A DNA stretch of 64,000 nt. Source: Magnetovibrio sp. Its GTDB lineage: Bacteria; Pseudomonadota; Alphaproteobacteria; Rhodospirillales; Magnetovibrionaceae. This document shows positions 25,116 to 33,160 of this stretch, piece by piece. The notes under the pieces are model-generated. The model searched no databases, was not told the origin of the DNA, and saw nothing but the letters and a program-made list of their open reading frames with translations. Position 1 is the stretch's first letter; every line of letters begins with the position of its first letter. The stretch is from contig JANQJR010000017.1 of NCBI GenBank assembly GCA_028281525.1, forward strand, positions 1 to 64,000. The letters run 5' to 3'. The position numbers were made by a program, and so were the translations under genes.

Positions 25116-25156
25116 AATGATTATTTTGCAGCCCGCACTATTTTGAGGATTATGAC

Positions 25157-25975
25157 TTGAAAGAAGCTAAAAACAGCACCGAAAACGAAGACGTCAAAGT
25201 GTTCATCGTCGGCTCGGGTCCAGGCGACCCCGGGCTGTTGACGCTCAAGGCCGCGGACTGCTTAAAAAAGGCCGATGTGGTGGTCTACGACCGCTTGGTG
25301 TCCGATGAAATCCTGAAGATGGTCAATCCGGACGCGGAAAAAATCTTCGCCGGCAAGGCCGCGCGCGACCATTTCATGCCCCAAGATCAAATCAACCAAA
25401 CTTTGGTGGATTTGGCCAACAAAGACAAGATGGTGGTGCGGCTTAAGGGCGGTGACCCGTTCATCTTCGGGCGCGGCAGCGAAGAAGCCATGTACCTGGC
25501 GGAGCACGACATCGATTTCGAAATCGTGCCGGGCATCACCGCCAGTGCTGGATGCGGCGCGTACGCAGGCATTCCGCTGACCCACCGGGGCTATGTCACG
25601 GGCGTGCGCTTCGTCACCGGGCACTGCCGGGAAGGCCAGCATTTGGACCTGAACTGGAAAAGCATGGCCGACCCCCAAACCACCTTGGTGATCTACATGG
25701 GGTTGATCAACATTCAAAGGATTTCAGACGAATTGATCAAGGCGGGCCTGCCCGCCAATACGCCGGCGGCCGGGATCGAACGCGGCACCACCGAAGACCA
25801 ACGCACCATCACCACCACACTGGAACGCTTGCCCGAATGCATCAAGCGCGCCAACCTAAAAGCTCCATCACTGCTGATCATCGGCAAGGTCGTGGAACTG
25901 TCCGATACCATCGCCTGGCACACCCACGCCCACGAATGCCTGCTGGAAGAGGACGCCCTTCCAACCGATGCCTGA
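25157..25975 (+). CDS. cobA: Uroporphyrinogen-III C-methyltransferase (SUMT)
   Basis: 272 residues. Motifs are typical: VGSGPGDPGLLTLKA, VVYDRLVSDEI, RLKGGDPFIFGRGSEE and VPGITASAGCGAYAGIPLTHRG. It transfers two methyl groups from SAM to uroporphyrinogen III to make precorrin-2, the precursor of siroheme. The start is TTG at 25157 with GAGG 8 bases upstream; the ATG at 25152 is in another frame and stops at once. The protein is the methyltransferase only, not the trifunctional CysG fusion. The dehydrogenase step is therefore encoded elsewhere. The stop overlaps the cbiX start by 8 bases. Confidence 0.93.
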   Translation: MKEAKNSTENEDVKVFIVGSGPGDPGLLTLKAADCLKKADVVVYDRLVSDEILKMVNPDAEKIFAGKAARDHFMPQDQINQTLVDLANKDKMVVRLKGGDPFIFGRGSEEAMYLAEHDIDFEIVPGITASAGCGAYAGIPLTHRGYVTGVRFVTGHCREGQHLDLNWKSMADPQTTLVIYMGLINIQRISDELIKAGLPANTPAAGIERGTTEDQRTITTTLERLPECIKRANLKAPSLLIIGKVVELSDTIAWHTHAHECLLEEDALPTDA

Positions 25976-26819
25976 CGATACTTCCCCGGACAACGCCATC
26001 TTGGATTTCAGCCACACGGGCCTGTTGATCACGGCCCACGGCTCGCCCAGCACATCCGGGGGACGGGCTTCGTCACGCAAACATGCGGAAACCATCCGGG
26101 GCCTCAACCTGTTCGCCGACGTGCAGACCGGATTCTTGACGGAAAAACCCTTTGTAAAAGACGTGTTGGACGCCATGGCCGTGCCGGAAGTCTACGTGGT
26201 GCCCAATCTGGCGTGCGCGGGCTATATCTCCACCAACAAGCTGCCCCAAGCCCTCAGCCTCACCGGCCAAGTGACGGAACGCATCACCCCCCAAGGCCAC
26301 CAGCGCGTGTTTTTGACTGATCCGGTCGGCACCGACCCGCATTTACCCCAAATGCTGGCGACGCGCATCGACGCGGCGATCAAGGCCCTGGATGTCGACC
26401 CAGATGAGGCCGCCATCATGTTGATCGGACACGGTTCGCAAAAAAGCCGGGCGTCGTTCGAACACACCGAACAAATCGCTCGGGATCTGGACCGCAAGAA
26501 CCTAGGCGCGCCCCTCGCCACCGCGTATTTGGAAGAACCGCCTTATATCAAGGATTGGGCGACGCTCACACAAGCGACAACGGTGGTCTTCGTCCCGTTC
26601 CTGATTTCGGACGGATATCATGGCGCAAACGAAATTCCCCAAGACATCGGTTTCGACCCCAAGAATCCAGGCTTCCGAGACCGCCTCGCCCAGGTTCAAT
26701 CCAACGTCATGGAACGGGATGGACGGCGTTTGATCTATCTACCGCCCATCGGCGACGCCCCGGAAGTGTCCGAACTGATCCTCAACCGGGTGCGCGCGGC
26801 GAAGTCCGAATACGCTTAA
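25968..26819 (+). CDS. cbiX: CbiX-type sirohydrochlorin chelatase
   Basis: 283 residues, two CbiX half-domains. The first contains LLITAHGSP and the second LIGHGSQKSRAS, the His residues that bind metal in this family. It inserts a divalent metal into sirohydrochlorin. Because the locus builds DsrAB, Fe insertion to make siroheme is the likely use, although CbiX members can also insert cobalt. It starts 8 bases inside cobA, indicating coupling. Its 3' end overlaps the convergent exporter gene by 38 bases. Last gene of the dsr locus. Confidence 0.88.
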   Translation: MPDDTSPDNAILDFSHTGLLITAHGSPSTSGGRASSRKHAETIRGLNLFADVQTGFLTEKPFVKDVLDAMAVPEVYVVPNLACAGYISTNKLPQALSLTGQVTERITPQGHQRVFLTDPVGTDPHLPQMLATRIDAAIKALDVDPDEAAIMLIGHGSQKSRASFEHTEQIARDLDRKNLGAPLATAYLEEPPYIKDWATLTQATTVVFVPFLISDGYHGANEIPQDIGFDPKNPGFRDRLAQVQSNVMERDGRRLIYLPPIGDAPEVSELILNRVRAAKSEYA

Positions 26820-27717
26820 AGACTCTGCCATCGATCACCACTAGACCAAGACCGATCAGGCCTAAGCCGATGAAGCTGTCCGCGCTCAAGCTTTCGTCCA
26901 GCACCAGGACGCCCAATACAATCGCGCTGACCGGCACCAACAGAGTCACCAACAGCACGTTGGTCGCCCCCGCCGTGGCCAGGATGCGGAAATACAGCAC
27001 GTAGGCCAATGACGTGGACACGACCGCCAGCCCAACCATCGCCGCCCACGCTTCGGGGGGCGGAGCGCTCAGCGTCCAGGGCCGCTCTACAATCAAGGCC
27101 AAAGGCAGCAACATCACACTCGACGCCGTCACTTGTCCCGCCGCCGTGTGCAGGGGTTTCACCTCCATAGCCTGAAAGCGCCGCCCATAAACCCCGGCGA
27201 AAGCATAGGACAACGCTGCGCCAAGAATGGCGACCTGGGCCCAGACGTTGGTTCCCAGTCCTCCCAGGACATCCGTGCCAATCATCACCGCCACCCCGGC
27301 CACACCCAACAGCACGCCAATGACGCGGGCAAGGCTCATGCGTTCATCCCGGGTCAGGTAATGAGCCACCACCACGGTGAAGATCGGCGTGGTGGCGTTG
27401 AGAATGGACGCCAGACCCGACGCGATATGCCCTTGCCCCCAAACGATCAAGCTGAACGGCACCAGGTTATTCAACAGGCCCATGGCGAAAAATGCGCGCC
27501 ACAACCGCCACCCGCCCGGCACGCGATCGCCACGCGCAAACAGATAGAGATGCAACGCCAAGGCCGCCAAAGCGACCCGGAGCCAGACAATGGTCAACGG
27601 CGGCAGATCATCCACCAACACGCCGACAAAAAAGAACGATCCGCCCCAAATGATCGATAAGGCGATGAGCATCGACCATTCGGCCGCAGTCATGGCGGTG
27701 TTGATCCGGGCCTGCAT
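26782..27717 (-). CDS. EamA/DMT-family exporter
   Basis: About 311 residues, ten hydrophobic helices in two EamA repeats (LSIIWGGSFFFVGVLVDDLPPLTIVWLR near the N-terminus, VVSTSLAYVLYFRILATAGAT in the second half). Start set at the ATG at 27717 because AAAGGA lies 6 bases upstream. An ATG at 27723 directly follows the same AAAGGA and has GGAGG farther away, so it remains possible. Drug/metabolite transporter family members export amino acids or metabolites; the substrate here is unknown. The 3' end overlaps cbiX in a convergent manner over 38 bases. Confidence 0.88.
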   Translation of the reverse strand: MQARINTAMTAAEWSMLIALSIIWGGSFFFVGVLVDDLPPLTIVWLRVALAALALHLYLFARGDRVPGGWRLWRAFFAMGLLNNLVPFSLIVWGQGHIASGLASILNATTPIFTVVVAHYLTRDERMSLARVIGVLLGVAGVAVMIGTDVLGGLGTNVWAQVAILGAALSYAFAGVYGRRFQAMEVKPLHTAAGQVTASSVMLLPLALIVERPWTLSAPPPEAWAAMVGLAVVSTSLAYVLYFRILATAGATNVLLVTLLVPVSAIVLGVLVLDESLSADSFIGLGLIGLGLVVIDGRVFKRIRTSPRAPG

Positions 27718-27861
27718 CGACATTCCTTTGGTGGTTTCCTCCAGGTTAGCGCTTCGCGCCCGGTTTGGCATTCCGGTTCTTGCGCTCCCGGTTGACAGGT
27801 TGTGCTTCTTCAACAAGTATTGCGATTGGTAGCAACAGAAGGCCGGACAAAGCCCACGCTC

Positions 27862-28659
27862 ATGCCCTCACCGCCAAAAACCAAACAGGCCAAAACCCAA
27901 CAGGCGCTCAAAGACGCAGAAATAGCGCTGGAAGACGCCATCAAGCGCCAAAGCCTGATGGAAGAGCAGCACTACCAAGACATTTCGGAAATCGTTCACG
28001 ACATCAAAAACCCGCTGACGGCGATGCAGGGGTATCTGAAGCTGATCAAGAACGAGGTGGCCGGCCCCATCGAAAACCCGACTTACAAAGAATTTTTCGA
28101 GACCCTGGACCGCTCCGCCAATCGGCTTTTGGATATCTGCAATTCGCTCCTGGGCGAATACACCCAGGACAAGAGCGGGAAAGAGGCCCCGAAAGTCGCG
28201 AATGTGCACGCACTGGTTGGGGAAATCGGCGACCTGTTCGCCGCCCAAGCCAAAGAGCGCGAAATCGAATTGAAAACCTCGGTCGCCGAGACCTTCCCAC
28301 AACTTGAAGCAGATCCGCAAGAAATCTACCGCGCGATGATGAACCTGGTGTCCAACGCCATCAAGTTCACGCCTAAGGGCGGCAAGGTGGATCTCCAGGC
28401 CGACCTGGATCCCAAGGACAACACCTTCATCATGGTGGTGCGGGATTCCGGCGTGGGCATGACCCAGGAGCAAGTCAAGCAGGTTATGGAATCCGGCCTG
28501 ACCACGCACTCCCCCCACGGCGATCTCGGCACGGGTCAGGGGCTCGGCATCGTCAACCGCATCGTATCGGAATATGGCGGCGAGCTCGACATCGTCAGCA
28601 CGGAAAATCGCGGAACGCGCATCAAATTGAAATTTCCGAAGGCGATTTCGCTTGCCTGA
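27862..28659 (+). CDS. Soluble sensor histidine kinase (orphan)
   Basis: About 265 residues from MPSPPKTKQAK. The H-box is EIVHDIKNPLTAMQGYLKLI, followed by N-box NLVSNAIKFTPKGG, G1 RDSGVGM and G2 GTGQGLGIVNRIV, so the kinase core is complete. There is no transmembrane segment or obvious sensor domain; only a short coiled-coil-like Lys/Glu-rich N-terminus (residues 8-35). No response regulator is adjacent. The start is uncertain, as the ribosome-binding site is weak. The input signal is unknown. It follows the EamA gene divergently and precedes the convergent giant repeat protein. Confidence 0.85.
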   Translation: MPSPPKTKQAKTQQALKDAEIALEDAIKRQSLMEEQHYQDISEIVHDIKNPLTAMQGYLKLIKNEVAGPIENPTYKEFFETLDRSANRLLDICNSLLGEYTQDKSGKEAPKVANVHALVGEIGDLFAAQAKEREIELKTSVAETFPQLEADPQEIYRAMMNLVSNAIKFTPKGGKVDLQADLDPKDNTFIMVVRDSGVGMTQEQVKQVMESGLTTHSPHGDLGTGQGLGIVNRIVSEYGGELDIVSTENRGTRIKLKFPKAISLA

Positions 28660-28708
28660 GCATGCTATTTCCCGCCTTACGTGAGGGCCACGCTACTTTT
28701 GAACACAT

Positions 28709-28743
28709 AAAAAAAGGGGCGGAAACCCTTAGATTTCCGCCCC
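28709..28743 (-). terminator. Rho-independent terminator of the 1375-residue protein gene
   Basis: Read on the minus strand, GGGGCGGAAA and TTTCCGCCCC form a perfect 10-bp stem followed by seven T residues. It lies 57 bases after the stop at 28800 and may also work in the other direction for the kinase gene. Confidence 0.9.
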
Positions 28744-28799
28744 AAGATGGGGCCCCTGACATAGGGACCCTCCCCCGAAATGTGTTAAATAATAAGGTG

Positions 28800-31700
28800 C
28801 TAGAGATCTCTTCCAAGCGCCCTTGCTAGTATCATATACAACTTTCCCATATCGGATGACAAGAAAGTGTTTTCCAAAACGCCATCGTGGTCGCGTTCGC
28901 GCGCTTTTTCCATCATGGCGTCGAATTCGCTCACATAACGTCCGACGTAATCGCGCAACTCTCCATCTTCCTGATAAATGGCCTTGATGGATGCCAGCGT
29001 GTTCTTTTCCTTGAAGCCCAGCATCTTGCGCACGAAGATACCCTTTTCGCCTTTGTTGAACCGCCGCCAGTCGTCCTCGGTGATCGGCACCTCGACCACA
29101 CGGGCCAAATCCACCGCCAGGGATTGCAGCTTTTCGCTGATGAACGCGGCGCGGCGCATGAAATCTTCCACATGGGCTTTGTCCAGGGTGCTGTCCAGCG
29201 TGTTGTTGAGCACCTCGGCCTGATGGACTGCATCCGTCAATTCGCGCGCACCCTGATCGAGCTTGGAACCGACGCCGTCCAAACGCGAGGCCACGTTTTC
29301 CGATGCTTGGGTGAGCGCTGTCAAACCACCCCGCAACGTCTTGTCCCACGCCACAACCTTGGCCACCGATTGTTCGGTTAGATTGGCGACGTTTTGGCTC
29401 TGTTTGTTCAGGGCGTCGCCCAGCATCTGCGCGCCCTGTTCGGCACGCGCATACATGCGGTTGAGTTCGCCCAACTGACCGCGCGCCCGGTCATGGGCGG
29501 CATCCAGGTGGTCGGTGATCTTTTCCGCATCCAGAACCGTTTCCTTGGTTTGGCGTTCGACTTGGTCGAGGAATAGGCGGATTTTTTCGATGCTGTCGTC
29601 GGTCAAGCGCTGAATGCTTTCGTTCTGGCGGCCCAGGCTGTCGCCCACATTGCTCAGCTTGTTCAACGCTTCATCCGAGACGGAGACCACTTCGCGGCCC
29701 TGGAAACGCAACGCATCCGCCGCGCCTTCCATCTTCTGAGTGGCTTGTGAAGACACGGAGTTGAGCTCACTGAGATGCTGGCGCAGATTCTCCCCGGCGG
29801 TACCCAAATTGCGCACCGTGTCGTCCGAGACCCGGTTCATTTCCCCGGCGGAGCGCTGGATCAGGCTGCTGAAGCGTTCCAATTCCCCCGCCGCGCGTTC
29901 CGAAGCCGCGCCCAGGTCAGAGGTCTGATGGTGAAAGGCGTTGGTGACCAAGTCGATCAATTTCGCGGCCTTGTCCACAGACTGGTTGACGCCGTGGACT
30001 TCCTCGTTGAGGCGTGCGCCCACTTCGCCCAGCTTTCCGGCGGCCTGATCGGACGCTTGCATCAGGCCGCTGGCCTGGCGGTGCATATCTTCGGAGAACG
30101 TGCGGATGTGGTCCGATGCCCGGGTGTAGGACTGGGTCAAATCCTCGGTGCGCCGGGATAGCACACCGCCCAGGTCCTCCAATCGCTCGCCCGCACGGTC
30201 GAGCGCACCATCCAAGTCGCTGGTGTGGCGCTGGAAGGTGTCTGAAATGCCTTGCAAACGGTCGCCGGCGGTGGTGGTGACGCGCGAGGCTTCGTCGGCG
30301 CGTTCCGATAAGCGCCGGGAGATACCCTCCAAGTTGCGCTCGACGCTTTCCACCTGCTGAGCGACGGTGCGCTCGCTGCTGACCAGCGCATCGCCCACTT
30401 GGCGCAGCCGTTCGACCGAGTCATCGGCCGTGCTTTGCAGGCTGAACGTGCTTTCCTTGAGCTTTTCGCCGGTATCGAGCAAGCGGTCCGTGGCGCGGGT
30501 GCCCAGATCGTCCAGTTCGCGGGCGTGGGCCTTGATGGTGTCGCCCATCACATCGATGCGTTCCGCCGCCTGCTTCGAGGCGTCGGTCAGCCCCGCCGTC
30601 TGGCGATGTAGCGCATCGGACACCAGGGAGATCAAGCGCGCCGCCCGGTCGGATGCCGAACCCACTTCGCGGGAGCGTTCCATCAAGGCGTTGGTCGCCT
30701 TGTCCACATCGTCCACGGCCGAGGCCGTCACCCGCGACACGCTTTCGGTTTGCCCTTCCAAGGTGCGGCTCACGCTTTCCAGACGATCGGTCGCTTCGTC
30801 AGAGCTTTCAACCAGTTCGTTCAGGCTCTGACGCACCGCGTCACCCAATTCCCGCAAACGGGTTTCCGCGCGTTCAGAGACATGTTCCATCTGATCGGCC
30901 CGGCCATCCAGGTCGGTGGACGCCGACGTCACCAGCTTGCCGGTGCGTGCGGCGACGTAAATCATATGTTCGGTCCGCTTTTGCAGGTCGTCGCCAGCGT
31001 CTTCCAATTTGGTTTTGGCGTGATCCGTGATGCTTTCCAACAAATGCGCGCGATCCTGAACGGTATCGCCCAGCTCGGTGATGGACGATACCGCTCCATC
31101 CGAAACCTCGCTGAGACGTTCCAGGTTCTGACGGAACGCTGCGGTGATTTCATCGGTGCGCGCGGACGACGCGTTGATGCCGTCCAGTCCGTCACGCATG
31201 GCCCGCGTCGCGCTGGCGATGGAACTGGCGCCGGTCTGCGCGCTGGTGGCGATGCGCTTGGCCCCCTCCTCCATGATGCGTGCAGCCTCGCTCAACGCGG
31301 ACTGTGCGGATTCGGACACGCCATCGACCTCCGTCGCGCCGTCGCGCAGCCGGTCGGCCACCTCGTCGATGCGCAGTGTGCTGGTTTCGGCAGCGTCTTT
31401 CAGGTTTTCCACCTGCAACTTCAAGGTCGAGGCAGCATCCAGCACACGGGCTTCCGCCTCGTCACCATTCTTGGACAGTTCATCGGCGCGCGACTGCAAG
31501 GATTTGCCCACCGTTTCCACCTGATCCAACGCCTTGGCGGCGATATGGCTCAAATCCATGGAGGTCTTGCGCAACAGTTCGCGCACCTGAGCGGAATGGT
31601 CCGCCGCCGCTTCGGTGGTGCCCGCCAAAGCCTTGGCCTCGGTCTGAAACGCTTCGCCCGCAGCCTTCATGCGCAAGGCCACCAAATCGGATGCTGCAAC

Positions 31701-32927
31701 CAATTCGTGGGCATGCTCTCCCATGGATTCCGACATGTCCTTGACCCGCACGGAAACCTTGTCCGCAGTCTCATTGAGAGCAGTGGTCTGGCTGAGCAGA
31801 TGGCTTTCCACTTCCTGGGAATGGGCGGCGGCGTCCAACGCGGCGCGTTCCAAATCCGCCTGTTGGCGGCGGAGCGCTTCTCCGATACGATCCGTTTGCG
31901 CCTCCAAGCGATCGCCACGTGCACCCATTTCCGCACCCGCGCTGGCGAGCAGTTCGCTGCCGGTTTCGATCCGCTGCAAGGCTTCCTGCGTGGCGCTGTT
32001 CATGTTGGTGATACGCGTACCCAACATTTCACCCACGCTTTCAGCGCGCGCCGACGTTTCGGCGGCAATGTTCGTTAACGCCTCGGTGCGCTGATGGTAG
32101 GTGTCGGCCACTTCCAGGGCATGACGGGAACCGGCATCGGCGACGTCGGACAATTCCTGAATGCGCCGTTCCAATACATCGGTCAGTTCTTCCGTACGGG
32201 TCGAAGCGCGGTCCGTGGCGGACGCAATATCATGGCCGCGCCGATGCATCACATCCGTGACGTCGCGCGCGCGGGTCTCCGCCTTTTCCGAGACCTGGCG
32301 CAATTCGTCGGTTTCGCGTGACAAAGCCTCCGCCACCGCACGGGCGCGCAAATCCGCGTCTTCGGAAACACGGTTCAACTCCAAGGTGCGCTCGCGGACC
32401 TTGTTATGGATCGCTTCGGCGCGGGAATAGGCCTCATCCGAAGCCTTGCTCAAGTCGCGGGCCTGTTTGCGCAGGCTGTCGGTGATTTCCTTGACGCGGC
32501 TTTCGGAGCGGTCGGAAGGATAGGTCAACTGGCGAATTTGCCAGCGCAAATGCGCCGTTTCGCGGCGCATACCATGGCCGCGTTCGAACAACGCGATCAC
32601 CATCCACAACAGCGCCACGGGCGTAAACATGCCCGCCGCCAGTCCGCCCAGTTCGTGGGGCAGGAGTTCGAACAACACCTCCCAGCCGATGTATTCGGTG
32701 ACGTAGGCATTGATCAGCCACACCCAGCCGCCGGTGGCGAAAATGCCGAACGCGGAGGCCAACTTGTAGCGCAAGAAGAACGGCTGGCGCCATTCATCGA
32801 ATTCGGACGGAGGTTCGGGCACGCCAGAAACATCCGCGCCTTCGGCCCCATCCGGAATATCCAGACCGAGCTTGTCGATCGCGCCTTCACCATCGGTGTT
32901 TTTATGGCCTTGCGGTTCTTTCACCAT
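28800..32927 (-). CDS. Giant membrane-anchored coiled-coil protein with about 45 25-residue repeats
   Basis: 1375 residues. The N-terminal 50 residues are acidic and probably cytoplasmic. Two hydrophobic segments follow at about 56-76 and 90-113. From residue 137 to about 1257 I count 45 tandem units of exactly 25 residues, except one of 21 near residue 590. Consensus positions are 1 A/V, 2-3 SD, 5 A, 8 R, 9 L, 12 V, 13 G, 14 D/E, 16 L and 23 L. The last about 118 residues form a different, conserved-looking domain (RRFNKGEKGIFVRKMLGF, SSDMGKLYMILARALGRD). The architecture resembles alphaproteobacterial polarity proteins such as TipN and the apolipoprotein-like growth-pole ring protein. That assignment is by architecture only. 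Strong terminator downstream. Confidence 0.8.
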   Translation of the reverse strand: MVKEPQGHKNTDGEGAIDKLGLDIPDGAEGADVSGVPEPPSEFDEWRQPFFLRYKLASAFGIFATGGWVWLINAYVTEYIGWEVLFELLPHELGGLAAGMFTPVALLWMVIALFERGHGMRRETAHLRWQIRQLTYPSDRSESRVKEITDSLRKQARDLSKASDEAYSRAEAIHNKVRERTLELNRVSEDADLRARAVAEALSRETDELRQVSEKAETRARDVTDVMHRRGHDIASATDRASTRTEELTDVLERRIQELSDVADAGSRHALEVADTYHQRTEALTNIAAETSARAESVGEMLGTRITNMNSATQEALQRIETGSELLASAGAEMGARGDRLEAQTDRIGEALRRQQADLERAALDAAAHSQEVESHLLSQTTALNETADKVSVRVKDMSESMGEHAHELVAASDLVALRMKAAGEAFQTEAKALAGTTEAAADHSAQVRELLRKTSMDLSHIAAKALDQVETVGKSLQSRADELSKNGDEAEARVLDAASTLKLQVENLKDAAETSTLRIDEVADRLRDGATEVDGVSESAQSALSEAARIMEEGAKRIATSAQTGASSIASATRAMRDGLDGINASSARTDEITAAFRQNLERLSEVSDGAVSSITELGDTVQDRAHLLESITDHAKTKLEDAGDDLQKRTEHMIYVAARTGKLVTSASTDLDGRADQMEHVSERAETRLRELGDAVRQSLNELVESSDEATDRLESVSRTLEGQTESVSRVTASAVDDVDKATNALMERSREVGSASDRAARLISLVSDALHRQTAGLTDASKQAAERIDVMGDTIKAHARELDDLGTRATDRLLDTGEKLKESTFSLQSTADDSVERLRQVGDALVSSERTVAQQVESVERNLEGISRRLSERADEASRVTTTAGDRLQGISDTFQRHTSDLDGALDRAGERLEDLGGVLSRRTEDLTQSYTRASDHIRTFSEDMHRQASGLMQASDQAAGKLGEVGARLNEEVHGVNQSVDKAAKLIDLVTNAFHHQTSDLGAASERAAGELERFSSLIQRSAGEMNRVSDDTVRNLGTAGENLRQHLSELNSVSSQATQKMEGAADALRFQGREVVSVSDEALNKLSNVGDSLGRQNESIQRLTDDSIEKIRLFLDQVERQTKETVLDAEKITDHLDAAHDRARGQLGELNRMYARAEQGAQMLGDALNKQSQNVANLTEQSVAKVVAWDKTLRGGLTALTQASENVASRLDGVGSKLDQGARELTDAVHQAEVLNNTLDSTLDKAHVEDFMRRAAFISEKLQSLAVDLARVVEVPITEDDWRRFNKGEKGIFVRKMLGFKEKNTLASIKAIYQEDGELRDYVGRYVSEFDAMMEKARERDHDGVLENTFLSSDMGKLYMILARALGRDL

Positions 32928-33156
32928 CCGTGCCTGGCCCCCGGAATTGTGCGCCTTGGTTCGCTTTTTGATTATGGGGCGAGATCATACACCCGCTATA
33001 TAGGGGCGGTAAAGCGCCCGAGCACACCATATATTGTGGAAAGATAACGGAAATAGCCCACAAAAACCAGAAAATGTGCACAAATCGGGGCTTAGGCTGT
33101 GGATAAGTGAGGACGTGCATTGAGCCGCCTAGGGTTCTGGCCCTAGGGCTCTGACC
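32928..33156. other. Gap between CheB-CheR-kinase gene and repeat-protein gene
   Basis: 229 bp with both flanking genes leftward. It likely contains the promoter of the giant repeat protein. The right end carries the triple CTAGGG palindrome. No gene seen. Confidence 0.45.
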
Positions 33157-33160
33157 CTAG
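33129..33160. repeat. Alternating CTAGGG/CCCTAG palindromes
   Basis: CTAGGG (33129-33134), CCCTAGGG (33141-33148) and CCCTAG (33155-33160) can form two mutually exclusive hairpins. The last overlaps the stop codon of the leftward CheB-CheR-kinase gene. There is no adjacent T-run. Confidence 0.5.

Noticed and set aside
30750-32078. 442-codon rightward open frame over the 25-residue-repeat gene
   Set aside because: Antisense shadow of a strongly periodic protein; its own periodicity merely mirrors the 75-base DNA period.
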